From Zeimonas sp050187175 (GTDB lineage: Bacteria > Pseudomonadota > Gammaproteobacteria > Burkholderiales > Burkholderiaceae_E), in contig JBFWXS010000014.1 of NCBI GenBank assembly GCA_050187175.1, positions 32,093 to 96,092 of the forward strand: a stretch of DNA of 64,000 nucleotides, given 5' to 3'. The notes below the pieces were generated by a model. That model searched no databases. It worked only from the letters and a program-made list of their open reading frames with translations, and was not told where the DNA came from. Of the stretch, positions 17,136-26,204 are shown piece by piece. The number at the start of each line of letters is the position of its first letter. Positions within the stretch are counted from its first letter, which is position 1. A program made the position numbers and the translations under genes.

Positions 17136-18119
17136 TCAAGCAGCGGGCGCGTCGCCGCCCGCCGCCAGCGCGCGCGCGAAGGCCGCCAGATCGACGTTCC
17201 CGCCGCTGATCAGCACGCCGATCCGCTTGCCGGACCATTCTGCGGCATGTTCGAAAGCAGCGGCCGCGGCCAGGCAGCCAGTGGGTTCGACGACCATCTT
17301 CATGCGCTCGGCGAAGAAGCGCATCGCGGCCACCAGCTGCGCGTCGCTGGCCGTGACGATGTCGCGTGCGTACCGGCGGATGATGGGGAAGGTCAGCTCG
17401 CCGAGATGCGTCGTCATGGCGCCATCGGCCAGCGTGCGCGGCACGGCGATGGTGACGATGCGGCCCGCGCGCAGCGATTGCCGCCCGTCGTCGCCGGCCT
17501 CCGGTTCGACGCCGTAGACCGCGCAGTCCGGCGCCAGCCCGGCTGCCGCCAGCAGCGAGCCGGCCAGCAGGCCACCGCCGCCCAGGCAGACGAACAAGGC
17601 GTCCAGGGCGCCGACGTCCTCGAACAGCTCGAGCGCGGCCGTTCCCTGGCCGGCGATCACGTCCGGGTGGTCGTACGGTGGGATCAGCGTCATGCCGCGC
17701 TCTTCTGCCAGGCGCCGCGTGAGGGCCTCGCGGTCGTCGTTGAAGCGGTCGTAGGTGACGATCTCCGCGCCATAGCCGCGCGTGGCCGCCAGCTTGGCCG
17801 CCGGGGCGTCGGCGGGCATGACGATGGTCGCGCGCATGCCGAGCAGCCGCGCCGCCAGCGCGGTGGCCTGCGCGTGATTCCCGGAGGAGAAGGCGATTAC
17901 CCCGCGGTCGCGCTGAGCCTGCGGCAGGGAGGCGAGGGCGTTATAGGCGCCCCGAAACTTGAAGGCGCCCATGCGCTGGAAGTTCTCGCATTTGAAGAAG
18001 AACTCGGCCCCGTAGCGGGCGTCGGCGGTGGCCGACCTGAGGACAGGGGTGCGATGGGCATGGCCCGCGATCCGGGCGGCAGCAACCTGGACGTCTTCGA
18101 ACTGGGGTCGATGCGGCAT
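17136..18119 (-). CDS. PLP-dependent threonine/serine dehydratase family protein
   Basis: A 327-aa fold-type II PLP enzyme. The Schiff-base lysine is K54 in AFKFRGAYNAL, the substrate loop is SSGNHAQ (78-84), and the phosphate-binding glycine loop is CLGGGGLLAGS. Length without a C-terminal ACT domain matches catabolic threonine/serine dehydratases, serine racemase-like proteins and threo-3-hydroxyaspartate ammonia-lyase, which cannot be separated by eye. It deaminates a hydroxy-amino acid to a keto acid. Convergent with the TRAP permease. Confidence 0.88.
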   Translation of the reverse strand: MPHRPQFEDVQVAAARIAGHAHRTPVLRSATADARYGAEFFFKCENFQRMGAFKFRGAYNALASLPQAQRDRGVIAFSSGNHAQATALAARLLGMRATIVMPADAPAAKLAATRGYGAEIVTYDRFNDDREALTRRLAEERGMTLIPPYDHPDVIAGQGTAALELFEDVGALDALFVCLGGGGLLAGSLLAAAGLAPDCAVYGVEPEAGDDGRQSLRAGRIVTIAVPRTLADGAMTTHLGELTFPIIRRYARDIVTASDAQLVAAMRFFAERMKMVVEPTGCLAAAAAFEHAAEWSGKRIGVLISGGNVDLAAFARALAAGGDAPAA

Positions 18120-18332
18120 ATGAGGTGACAGGGTGGAGAGGCTCAGCAGGGCGGCTGGCTTGTGTGGGGGGCCGGTATGGACAGTGCCAGCGGGGGCGCC
18201 ACGGGTTACGGCTAGGAAGCATACGCCGAAGCCCCAGCGGAGCCGTTACGGGCGTGGCACCTCACCTCGACCAACCGCCTGCCTCGACGTTTCCGGGGCC
18301 TACCGCGAGTGAGCAGGCAGCGATATGAATTC

Positions 18333-18361
18333 AATAATACTACGTAATACGTAGTATTATT
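18333..18361. promoter_or_regulatory. 29-bp perfect palindrome upstream of the KfrA-like gene
   Basis: Arms AATAATACTACGTA (18333-18346) and TACGTAGTATTATT (18348-18361) are perfectly complementary around one base. The site is strongly AT-rich in a GC-rich region and ends 28 bp before the KfrA-like ATG, so it probably overlaps the promoter and serves as an autoregulatory operator, as KfrA does on plasmid RK2. Confidence 0.75.
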
Positions 18362-18389
18362 AATCAATCTAGCGTGGAAATTGGTAAAA

Positions 18390-19013
18390 ATGACCGAAAC
18401 CCAGATCGCTACCGACATCGAACGGCTGCGCGCCGAGGTGCCGGACACGCGCAGCCTGTACCGCGAAGTCTGCGCGCTGCTGTTCTTCCGCTACGGCATC
18501 ACACCGACCGCCAACCGCCTTTACCAGTACGTGCGCAAGGGCAGCATGAACGTCCCGGCGGAAGTGCTGTCGACCTTCTGGGACCAGCTGCGCGAGCGCT
18601 CGCGGGTGCGGATCGACCATCCGGCGCTACCGGAATCATTGAAGACCCAGACCGCCGAGCTGCTTTCGGCGCTGTGGGACGAGGCCAGCCGCCGCGCCGC
18701 CGAGACGCTGGCTGTGCAGCGCGAGGCGGTCGACGCCGAGCTGAACGCCGCGCGGCGGGCTCAGGAGGCGTCGCAGCGCCGTTGCGAGGAACTGGCGACG
18801 CGGCTGAAGGAGGCGACCGATACGCTGCACAATCTGCGCCGCGAGCTCGGCAACGCCGAGCGCGATGCCGCGCGGGCGGTCGGCGAGGCCAATGCGCTTC
18901 GCGTGCAGCTTGCGCTGGCCAAGCGGCGTTCGTCGCGCAAGCCGCTGGGCGGGGTGCCGGAGGAGCCGGCCAGCGGCCAGGAAGCGCTCGGGCTCGACGA
19001 CACGGATCTCTGA
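18390..19013 (+). CDS. KfrA-like DNA-binding coiled-coil protein
   Basis: A 207-aa protein. The N-terminal 60-100 residues (LYREVCALLFFRYGITPTAN, then YQYVRKGSMNVPAEVLSTFW) match the KfrA N-terminal DNA-binding domain known from plasmid replication/partition regions. Residues about 95-175 are a long charged, Ala-rich coiled coil (EASQRRCEELATRLKEATD). The tail is unstructured. ATG at 18390 is preferred over an in-frame TTG at 18381. It stands alone between a dehydratase gene and cysB, with no plasmid genes nearby, and sits behind a perfect palindrome. Likely an autoregulated nucleoid or partition-type DNA-binding protein; chromosomal role unknown. Confidence 0.8.
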   Translation: MTETQIATDIERLRAEVPDTRSLYREVCALLFFRYGITPTANRLYQYVRKGSMNVPAEVLSTFWDQLRERSRVRIDHPALPESLKTQTAELLSALWDEASRRAAETLAVQREAVDAELNAARRAQEASQRRCEELATRLKEATDTLHNLRRELGNAERDAARAVGEANALRVQLALAKRRSSRKPLGGVPEEPASGQEALGLDDTDL

Positions 19014-19066
19014 CGGCGGCCGCAGCGGCTGGCTGTCTCCCGCGGCGCGCCGCGCCGCGCTTGACC

Positions 19067-20041
19067 TCAGCCGCTACCTCGGCCGCTACCGCTACTGCTG
19101 CCGTTGCGCCGCGACTGCCTGACGGCCGTCACCAGCGCCTGCCCGCTGTCGGCCACGTCGTGCCGCGACAGCCAGTCGATGAACACCTGCTCGTAGCCGC
19201 GCAGCATATGGCCGCGGCGGAACGCGATGCGCGTCGTATTGGCGGGCAGCACGTGCGCCAGCGGCAGCACCTTCATGGTCTGGCGGTCGTCGTCGCCGAT
19301 GGCAAGCTCGGAGACGATGCCGACGCCCAGCCCGAGCCGGACGTAGGTCTTGATGACGTCGGCGTCGGTGGCCTCCAGCACGATGCGCGGCGTCAGCCCT
19401 GCCGCCTCGAAGGCCTGGTCGATCTTGTTGCGCCCGGCGAACTCCGGATCGTAGGTGACCAGGTCATGCTCGGCCAGGTCGGCCAGCTCCAGCGTCTGGT
19501 GCGAGGCGAGCGGGTGCGACAGCGGCGCCAGCGCGCAGTGGTGCCACTCGAACAGCGGCCGGGTCTCGAGGTCGGCGTGCAGGTCCAGCGCCTCGGTGGC
19601 GACGCCCAGGTCGGCCTGGCCATTGCGCAGCATGGCGACGATCTGGCTCGGGCTGCCCTGATGCAGCCGCACCTTGACGCGCGGGTACTGCATGCGCAGC
19701 CGGGCCACCGCGGGCGGCAGTGAATAGCGGGCCTGCGTATGCGTCGCGGCGACGCGCAGCTCGCCCGCTTCACCGTCGCGCCAGTCGCGCGAGGTCCGTT
19801 TCAGATTGTCGGCTTCCAGCAGCAAGCGGTCGACGATGGTGGCGACGTGGCGGCCTTCCTCGGTGATCGCCGTCAGGCGGCGGCCGTGGCGTACGAAGAT
19901 CGTCACGCCGAGTTCGTCCTCCAGGTCGCGGATGGCCTTGCTCAGGCCCGGCTGGGAGGTGTGCAGGGCCTCGGCGGCGGCAGTCAGGTTCAGGCCGCGG
20001 CGAATGGTTTCGCGCAGATAGCGCAATTGCTGCAGGTTCAT
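19067..20041 (-). CDS. cysB: CysB-family LysR transcriptional regulator
   Basis: A 324-aa LysR-type regulator. The N-terminal helix-turn-helix MNLQQLRYLRETIRRGLNLT...LHTSQPGLSKAI is diagnostic of CysB/Cbl, and the sulfur-effector domain follows (TTHTQARY-type motif seen as AATHTQARYSLPP). It activates sulfate assimilation genes under cysteine limitation with N-acetylserine or related inducers. It is divergent from the sulfite reductase gene, 273 bp apart, fitting direct control. The last 15 residues are a Ser/Gly/Arg tail. Confidence 0.93.
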   Translation of the reverse strand: MNLQQLRYLRETIRRGLNLTAAAEALHTSQPGLSKAIRDLEDELGVTIFVRHGRRLTAITEEGRHVATIVDRLLLEADNLKRTSRDWRDGEAGELRVAATHTQARYSLPPAVARLRMQYPRVKVRLHQGSPSQIVAMLRNGQADLGVATEALDLHADLETRPLFEWHHCALAPLSHPLASHQTLELADLAEHDLVTYDPEFAGRNKIDQAFEAAGLTPRIVLEATDADVIKTYVRLGLGVGIVSELAIGDDDRQTMKVLPLAHVLPANTTRIAFRRGHMLRGYEQVFIDWLSRHDVADSGQALVTAVRQSRRNGSSSGSGRGSG

Positions 20042-20147
20042 TGGAAAACGGGCCGGCGAGGGCGCAGGAGGTCAGCCTGACAGGCTGCGCCGTCGCGCCG
20101 TCGTTGTCGACGATCCGGCGCTGCCGGCGAATCCTTATGCGTCAAGG

Positions 20148-20250
20148 CGATATGGCCGGCCTTCGATATGGCCGGCATAGGGCCGGGGATAGGGCCGGGA
20201 CAGGGCCGGCCTTCATAACCAGAACTTCTCAGCATCGACCGAATCGGTCG
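20148..20250. promoter_or_regulatory. cysB-cysI intergenic region with short repeats and a palindrome
   Basis: Repeated GATATGGCCGGC/ATAGGGCCGGG words lie at about 20148-20212, and a perfect 15-bp palindrome CGACCGAATCGGTCG lies at 20236-20250, 65 bp before the reductase ATG. CATAACCAGAACTTCT (20215-20230) is the best AT-richer candidate for a CysB or -10 element. Roles are inferred from position only. Confidence 0.4.
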
Positions 20251-20314
20251 TTCCGTCCCCTACTGCGATGCAATAAGGTCGACCCATTCCAGCGATTCCC
20301 GCCCGCTCTCCGCC

Positions 20315-21976
20315 ATGTACCAGTACGACCCGATCGACCAGCGCTTCGTCGAAGAACGCGTCGCCCAGTTCCGCGGGCAGACGCAGCGCTTCCTCGCCGG
20401 CCGGTTGTCGGACAGCGAGTTCCTGCCGCTGCGGCTGCAGAACGGACTCTACATCCAGCGCCATGCGCCGATGCTGCGCATCGCGATCCCGTACGGCATG
20501 CTGGCCTCGCGCCAGCTGCGGCGGCTGGCGCATGTGGCGCGCGTCTACGACCGCGGCTACGGCCATTTCAGTACGCGGCAGAACCTGCAGCTGAACTGGC
20601 CGAAGCTTGAGCAGGTGCCGGATATCCTGGCCGAGCTGGCACAGGTTCAGCTGCATGCGATCCAGACCAGCGGCAACTGCGTCCGCAACATCACGTCGGA
20701 TCATTTCGCCGGCGTCGCGCCCGACGAGGTCGTCGATCCGCTGATCTGGGCGGAGCTGCTGCGTCAGTGGTCGACCTTCCATCCGGAGTTCGCGTTCCTG
20801 CCGCGCAAGTTCAAGATCGGCATCAGCGGCGCGGAAGAGGATCGCGTCGCGGTGCGCGTGCACGACATAGGCCTGCAGGCGCGGCGCAACGAAGCAGGGG
20901 AGATCGGCTTTCGCGTCATCGCCGGCGGCGGGCTCGGACGCACGCCTATGGTCGGGCCGGTGATCCGCGAGTTCATCGAATGGCCGCATCTGCTGACCTA
21001 CGTGGAAGCCGTGCTGCGCGTCTACAACCGGTACGGCCGGCGCGATAACAAGTTCAAGGCCCGCATCAAGATCCTGGTCAAGGACCGCACGCCGGCGGCG
21101 TTCGCGGCCGAAGTCGAGGAGGAGTGGCGGCATCTGGCCGGCGGACCGGGCACGGTGACGCAGGCCGAGCTGGACCGCATCAGCTCGCGTTTCACGCGGC
21201 CGGCCTATCGCACGCTGCCGGCGGGCGACGGCTTCGTCGATACGTTGCGCGCTGCCGAACCGGCGTTCGCGCGCTGGCTGCAGCGCAATGTCCATCCGCA
21301 CCGCGTGCGCGGCTATGCCGCGGTGACGCTGTCGCTGAAGAAGCCGGGCGTGCCGCCGGGCGACGTCACGTCCGAGCAGATGGAAGCGATCGCCGACCTG
21401 GCCGACCGTTTCTCGTTCGGCGAGCTGCGCGTGACACACGAGCAGAACCTGGTGCTGGCCGACGTCGAGTACGCGCAGCTGCACCAGTTGTGGCAGGCCC
21501 TGCGCCCGCTTGGCCTGGCCACGCCGAACATCGGCCTGATCGGCAACGTCATCAGCTGCCCCGGCGGCGATTTCTGCTCGCTGGCCAATGCCGTGTCCAT
21601 CCCGGTGGCCGAGTCGATCCAGCGCCGCTTCGAGGATCTCGACTACCAGTACGACATCGGCGAGCTCGATCTGAACATCTCGGGCTGCATCAACGCATGC
21701 GGCCACCACCATATCGGCCACATCGGCATTCTCGGCGTCGACAAGGCGGGAGAGGAGTGGTACCAGATCACGATAGGCGGCCGTCAGGGCGACAGCGCCG
21801 CGATCGGCAAGATCATCGGGCCGTCGGTCTCGCGCGAGGCAGTGCCTGACGTGGTCGAGCGTCTGATCGGCGTCTATCTGACGGGCCGCGAGTCCGATGA
21901 CGAACGCTTCGTCGACTACGTGCATCGCGTGGGGCTGGAACCTTTCAAGGAGGCGGTATATGCCCAAGCTCATTGA
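20315..21976 (+). CDS. cysI: assimilatory nitrite/sulfite reductase, siroheme [4Fe-4S] enzyme
   Basis: A 553-aa single-chain reductase. The siroheme/[4Fe-4S] cysteines are in CPGGDFCSLANA and NISGCINACGHHHIGHIG, i.e. two Cys pairs near residues 413-419 and 456-460. Two ferredoxin-like halves with NLVLADV-type loops are visible. In Burkholderiales this enzyme with DUF934 replaces the NADPH flavoprotein CysJ, reducing sulfite to sulfide. First gene of an overlapping operon with DUF934 and the siroheme methyltransferase, divergent from cysB. Sulfite is preferred over nitrite as substrate because of that context. Confidence 0.92.
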   Translation: MYQYDPIDQRFVEERVAQFRGQTQRFLAGRLSDSEFLPLRLQNGLYIQRHAPMLRIAIPYGMLASRQLRRLAHVARVYDRGYGHFSTRQNLQLNWPKLEQVPDILAELAQVQLHAIQTSGNCVRNITSDHFAGVAPDEVVDPLIWAELLRQWSTFHPEFAFLPRKFKIGISGAEEDRVAVRVHDIGLQARRNEAGEIGFRVIAGGGLGRTPMVGPVIREFIEWPHLLTYVEAVLRVYNRYGRRDNKFKARIKILVKDRTPAAFAAEVEEEWRHLAGGPGTVTQAELDRISSRFTRPAYRTLPAGDGFVDTLRAAEPAFARWLQRNVHPHRVRGYAAVTLSLKKPGVPPGDVTSEQMEAIADLADRFSFGELRVTHEQNLVLADVEYAQLHQLWQALRPLGLATPNIGLIGNVISCPGGDFCSLANAVSIPVAESIQRRFEDLDYQYDIGELDLNISGCINACGHHHIGHIGILGVDKAGEEWYQITIGGRQGDSAAIGKIIGPSVSREAVPDVVERLIGVYLTGRESDDERFVDYVHRVGLEPFKEAVYAQAH

Positions 21977-22475
21977 TCGCAACGGCCTGCGGGCCGATCG
22001 CTGGATCCGCTTCGAGGGCGATGCGCAGGACATCCCGATGGGCGGCTCGGCGCTGCTGCCGCTGGACCCGTGGCGCGAGTATCGCAACAACTGGCTGACG
22101 CACGCCGGCGAGATCGGTCTGCTGCTGGGCCCCGGCGACGATCCGGCCGACATCGCGGCCGATCTGGCGCTGCCGCAGGTCAAGCTGGTGGCCGTGCTGT
22201 TCCCGGTCTTCAACGACGGCCGCGGCTACTCGATCGCGCGGCTGCTGCGCGAGCGCTACGGCTGGCAGGGTGAGCTGCGCGCGGTGGGCGACATCCTGCG
22301 CGACCAGCTGTTCTATCTTTCGCGCTGCGGCTTCGATACCTTCGCGCTGCGTGACGATCAGGACGTGGGCGAGGCGCTGACAGCGTTCGGCGACTTCAGC
22401 GAGGTCTATCAGGCGGGCGTCGATCGGCGCGGCCTGTTCGAGCGGCGCGCGCAGCCGGAGGCGGCCCTTGCCTGA
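21960..22475 (+). CDS. DUF934 protein, sulfite reductase partner
   Basis: A 171-aa DUF934 protein (central DGRGYSIARLLRERYGWQGELRAVGDILRDQL, quoted here in part as DGRGYSIARLLRERYG). The ATG at 21960 overlaps the end of the reductase gene by 17 bp, implying translational coupling; its ribosome-binding site AAGGAGG lies within the reductase gene. The family always accompanies this reductase type and is presumed to assist assembly or electron transfer; mechanism is unproven. Confidence 0.88.
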   Translation: MPKLIDRNGLRADRWIRFEGDAQDIPMGGSALLPLDPWREYRNNWLTHAGEIGLLLGPGDDPADIAADLALPQVKLVAVLFPVFNDGRGYSIARLLRERYGWQGELRAVGDILRDQLFYLSRCGFDTFALRDDQDVGEALTAFGDFSEVYQAGVDRRGLFERRAQPEAALA

Positions 22476-23286
22476 GACGGCGGGCGAAGCGCGACCGGTC
22501 GTCTACCTGGTCGGCGCCGGACCCGGTGACCCCGAGCTGCTGACGCGGCGGGCGGTGCGGCTGCTCGCCGGTGCCGACTGGCTGATCCACGACGCGCTGA
22601 TCGAGCCGGCGGTACTGGCGCTCGCGCCGCATGCCACGCGCATCGCCGCCGGCAAGCGGGCCGGGCGTCCGAGCGCGCGGCAGCAGGAGATCAATCGGCA
22701 GATGATCGAAGCCGCGCGCAGCGGCGGCGTGGTGGTGCGCCTGAAGGGCGGCGACCCGCTGATCTTCGCGCGCGCACGCGAAGAGATCGACGCGCTGCGC
22801 GCTGCCGGCATCCAACCGGTCATCGTCCCGGGCATCACCGCCGCGCAGGCGGCCTATGCCGCGCTGTGCGAGCCGATGACCGAACGCGGTGACCGGCGCA
22901 GCGTGGTGCTGGCGACGCCGCAAGTGCAGCAGGGCGCGACCGCCGACACCGATTGGGCGCGGCCACTGATCAACGCACAGGGCGGGGCGCTGTACATGGC
23001 CGCTTCGGTGGTGCCGCGCGTTCGCGCGACGCTGCTCGCGCTGGGCATGCCGGCCGCGACACCGGTGGCCTGGGTGGCCGATGCTTCGCGCGCCGGACAG
23101 ACCGCGATCCGCGGCCGTCTCGGTGATCTGCGCGCACCGGACGGCGTGCCTGCCGGCGCGCCGGTGATCCTGCTGGTCGGCCTGTCGCGGGTCGGCGCCG
23201 CGCCGAACGTGGCGCTGCGCGTACCGCCGCTGTCGGCGCAGCGGCTGCCGGTGCCGCTGCCGCTGCCGGCCTCGGCTCGCGCCTGA
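22468..23286 (+). CDS. cobA: uroporphyrinogen-III C-methyltransferase (siroheme synthesis)
   Basis: A 272-aa SAM-dependent methyltransferase that makes precorrin-2 from uroporphyrinogen III, feeding siroheme to the reductase two genes upstream. Family motifs: VGAGPGDPELLTRRA near the start, RLKGGDPLIFARAREE, and VVPGITAAQAAYA. A TTG at 22468 overlapping the DUF934 stop is the best start because the first motif begins 15 residues later and no ATG or GTG precedes it. The CysG dehydrogenase/chelatase half is absent, so siroheme completion needs another gene. Confidence 0.92.
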   Translation: MPETAGEARPVVYLVGAGPGDPELLTRRAVRLLAGADWLIHDALIEPAVLALAPHATRIAAGKRAGRPSARQQEINRQMIEAARSGGVVVRLKGGDPLIFARAREEIDALRAAGIQPVIVPGITAAQAAYAALCEPMTERGDRRSVVLATPQVQQGATADTDWARPLINAQGGALYMAASVVPRVRATLLALGMPAATPVAWVADASRAGQTAIRGRLGDLRAPDGVPAGAPVILLVGLSRVGAAPNVALRVPPLSAQRLPVPLPLPASARA

Positions 23287-23373
23287 CCGTCGCCGGCCTG
23301 TCGCCTGGCCGAGCTCGCGTGCAGCCGCAGCCGGTCTCGGCCGGACTCAGCTCGCACGCCGCCGCAGCGGATT

Positions 23374-25959
23374 TCAGCCTGCGTCCAAGCGCTGCCGCAG
23401 CGCATCGAGCGCCAGCGGCTCCGACAGAAGAAAGCCCTGATAGGCGTCGCAGTCGAGTTGCTGCAGCGCCGCCAGCTGCGCGCGCGTCTCGACGCCTTCG
23501 GCCACCGTGCGCATGCCCATGGCGCGCGCCATCGCGATGATGGCCCGCGTGATCGCCGCGGCATCCTGCGCCTCGGGCAGGCGCTCGACGAACGAGCGGT
23601 CGATCTTCAGCGCGGACAGCGGGAAACGCTGCAGATACGACAGCGAAGAGTAGCCGGTGCCGAAGTCGTCGACCGTCAGCGTGACGCCGAGCGCGCGCAG
23701 CGCCTCGAGCACCGGCAGCAGCGTCTGCGGATGATCGATCAGCATGCTCTCGGTGAGCTCGAGCTCGAGCAGATGGCCCGGCAGACCCGATGATTCGAGC
23801 GCCCGGGCGACGTCGGCCACCAGCGTCGGCGAACTCAGCTGCCGCGCCGACAGATTGACGGCGACGGCCAGCTCGCCGCGGCCCGGCGGCTGCAGCAGCG
23901 CTATCTGCTGGCAGGCCTGCTGCAGGACCCAGACCCCGATCGGCACGATCAGGCCGGTCTCCTCGGCCACGCGAACGAAGTCGTCCGGCATGGTCGGTCC
24001 GAACTCGAGCGAATTCCAGCGCAGCAGCGCCTCGACCGACTCGATGCGTCCGCTGCGCACGCCGGCCTTGGGCTGGAACAGCAGCTCCAGCTCGCCGCGC
24101 GGCAGCGCCTGGCGCAGCGCGCTTTCGATCTGATAGCGGCGGGCGGCGCGCTCGCCGAGCGCGGACGTGTAGAACTGGTAGTTCTGGCGGCCCAGCTGCT
24201 TGGCGTGATACATGGCGGTGTCGGCATGCTGGATCAGCGTCACCGGGTCGCGCGTGTCGTGCGGCGCGATCGAGATGCCGATCGATGCGCCGAGCACGAA
24301 CTCATGGCCCTGCAGCACGAACGGACGGGCCAGCTGGCGCAGCACGCGTTCGGCCACCGCTTCGAGGTCGGCAGTGCCGCTGGGCTCCGGCAGCACGATG
24401 ATGAACTCGTCGCCGCCCAGACGGCCGATGCAATCGCCGTCGCGCACGCAGTGCCGCAGCCGCGCGCCGACTTCGCGCAGCAGCTCGTCGCCGAGCCGGT
24501 GGCCGAGCGTGTCGTTGACCTGCTTGAAGCGGTCCAGATCGATGAACAGCACGCCGACCTGGCTGCTGTCGTCGACCGCGCGGCGCACGGCTTCGGCCAG
24601 CCAGCGTTCGACGGCGGCGCGGTTCATCAGGCCGGTGAGCGGATCGTGGTGGGCGAGGTAGGACAGCTGCCGCTGCGTGTCGCGCACGCTGGTTACGTCC
24701 TCGAGCGACAGCATCACTGCATGCGGCGGCTCGCCGTCGCCGTGCCGCAGCGGCTGCGCGCCGCAGGACAGCCAGATCTGCGAGCCGTCCAGCCGCGTCA
24801 GCCGGACGATGCGTTCGGGGCGCGGCAGGCCGTCGGCCAGGCTGCGCGTCTCGGCGCGCAGGTGCAGCGGCAGCGGCCGGCCGTGCTCGTCGTGGATGGC
24901 ACGCGACAGCTCGTCGATCGGCTGGCCCATGCGCAGCGTGCCGGCGCCCAGAATCTGCTCGGCGCTGCGGTTGGCGTACAGCAGTTCCCGGTCGCGCCCC
25001 ACCAGCAGAATGCCCTGCGGCAGGGCATCCAGCATCGAGCGGTCGCGCGCCTGGCGCGCCGTGCGCCGCGCGTCGCGGCGCTGCCTGCGGATGGCCAGCC
25101 CGGCCAGGTACTGCAGGGTGTCCAGCAGTTCCAGCTGAGGTCCGCTCGGCGCGCGTGCATCGCGGAAATAGATGCCGAGCGTGCCCAGCAGTTCGTCATC
25201 GTCGGCGATGATGGGCACCGACCAGCAGGCCCGGAAGCCGAATCGTGCCGGCAGATCGCGCAGTCCGTCCCACAGCGGATCCGTATGGGCGTTGCTGACG
25301 ATCACGTTCTGCCGGCGCCAGGCGGCCGTGCCGCAGGAGCCGGCGTTCGCGCCGATCGGCAGACGGTCGAGGCCGCGCTTGAACTCGTCCGGCAGGGTGG
25401 GGGCGGCGGCCAGGCTCAGATGCGCGTCGTCGGCAGTGAGCCGCAGGATCGAGCAGCTGGCGCCGGCCAGCAATTCCTCGGCGACATGGCAGGTGGTGCT
25501 CAGTATGCGGTCCAGCGGTGCGCCGTCGGCCAGCAGATCGAGCAGGCGCTTCCTGCCGGCGGCGACCGACGGCGACGCGGCGCACGGTGCCCGCACCGAC
25601 AACTGCAGCAGCGCGCGCTCGCCGGCGCGGATGTGCATCGCGCTCAGCTCGACTTCGATCGACACGCCGTCGGCGCGGACCAGCGTGTGGCGCGCCGGGC
25701 CGTAGCGGCATTCGCTCTCGAACGGACGCGTCAGCGCGGCGCGGATCGGTTCGAGCGAGACGGGATGGACGAATTCCAGCAGCAGCCGGCCGACCAGCCG
25801 TGCCGCTTCGGGCGCGCCCAGCAGCTTCGCGGCTGCACGATTGGCGTAGACGATGCGGTCATCCATCGCCTGGATGACCGCATCGGGAAGGTTCTCCAGA
25901 CAATGCTGGAGATCGACCGGAGCGACTTTGCTTGTCGCCAGCTCCGACTCAGGAACCAT
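23374..25959 (-). CDS. PAS-GAF-PAS-GGDEF-EAL cyclic-di-GMP enzyme
   Basis: An 861-aa signalling protein: PAS (about 15-125), GAF (about 140-295), PAS (about 305-430), GGDEF (about 435-600) and EAL (about 610-861). The cyclase motif is intact at 515-519 with an RxxD inhibitory site (R506-D509) five residues upstream. The phosphodiesterase has E643-A644-L645, DDFGTGYSS and EGVET, so both halves look catalytically competent. No membrane segment, so a cytosolic sensor. Stands alone; its 5' region faces the 44-aa peptide gene. Ligands of the sensory domains are unknown. Confidence 0.93.
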   Translation of the reverse strand: MVPESELATSKVAPVDLQHCLENLPDAVIQAMDDRIVYANRAAAKLLGAPEAARLVGRLLLEFVHPVSLEPIRAALTRPFESECRYGPARHTLVRADGVSIEVELSAMHIRAGERALLQLSVRAPCAASPSVAAGRKRLLDLLADGAPLDRILSTTCHVAEELLAGASCSILRLTADDAHLSLAAAPTLPDEFKRGLDRLPIGANAGSCGTAAWRRQNVIVSNAHTDPLWDGLRDLPARFGFRACWSVPIIADDDELLGTLGIYFRDARAPSGPQLELLDTLQYLAGLAIRRQRRDARRTARQARDRSMLDALPQGILLVGRDRELLYANRSAEQILGAGTLRMGQPIDELSRAIHDEHGRPLPLHLRAETRSLADGLPRPERIVRLTRLDGSQIWLSCGAQPLRHGDGEPPHAVMLSLEDVTSVRDTQRQLSYLAHHDPLTGLMNRAAVERWLAEAVRRAVDDSSQVGVLFIDLDRFKQVNDTLGHRLGDELLREVGARLRHCVRDGDCIGRLGGDEFIIVLPEPSGTADLEAVAERVLRQLARPFVLQGHEFVLGASIGISIAPHDTRDPVTLIQHADTAMYHAKQLGRQNYQFYTSALGERAARRYQIESALRQALPRGELELLFQPKAGVRSGRIESVEALLRWNSLEFGPTMPDDFVRVAEETGLIVPIGVWVLQQACQQIALLQPPGRGELAVAVNLSARQLSSPTLVADVARALESSGLPGHLLELELTESMLIDHPQTLLPVLEALRALGVTLTVDDFGTGYSSLSYLQRFPLSALKIDRSFVERLPEAQDAAAITRAIIAMARAMGMRTVAEGVETRAQLAALQQLDCDAYQGFLLSEPLALDALRQRLDAG

Positions 25960-26174
25960 TGGCTTTCGAACCCGCTAAAAAGGGTGTCAAGAACGAAAGC
26001 CTAGCCGAAAGATTCCTGAAGGCATCGTCAAAAAGTTCCTGTTTCTGCAACGCAGCGTGCGCCGATTCGTCTGATTTCCGCGCCAACCGCCGCTCGGTCG
26101 AACGATATTTGACGAAAGGCGGGTTAACCCTGATAACCGTGCCGCTTTTACACAGTCAACTAGGGATTACCCGG

Positions 26175-26199
26175 TATAATGCAATGCAACATAAGGAGA
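26175..26199 (+). promoter_or_regulatory. -10 box and strong ribosome-binding site of the 44-aa peptide gene
   Basis: TATAAT at 26175-26180 is a perfect -10; AAGGAGAG at 26192-26199 is a near-perfect Shine-Dalgarno five bases before the ATG. No -35 at 17 bp; TTTACA sits 22 bp upstream (26147-26152) with TAGGGATTACCC between, so an activator may be required. Confidence 0.65.
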
Positions 26200-26204
26200 G
26201 CATC

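Noticed and set aside
18120..18332. Small RNA or tRNA upstream of the KfrA-like gene
   Set aside because: No cloverleaf or clear hairpin could be drawn; only weak GAGGTGA/TCACCTC complementarity.
23287..23373. Gene between cobA and the GGDEF-EAL gene
   Set aside because: Only 87 bp of convergent non-coding sequence; nothing supported.
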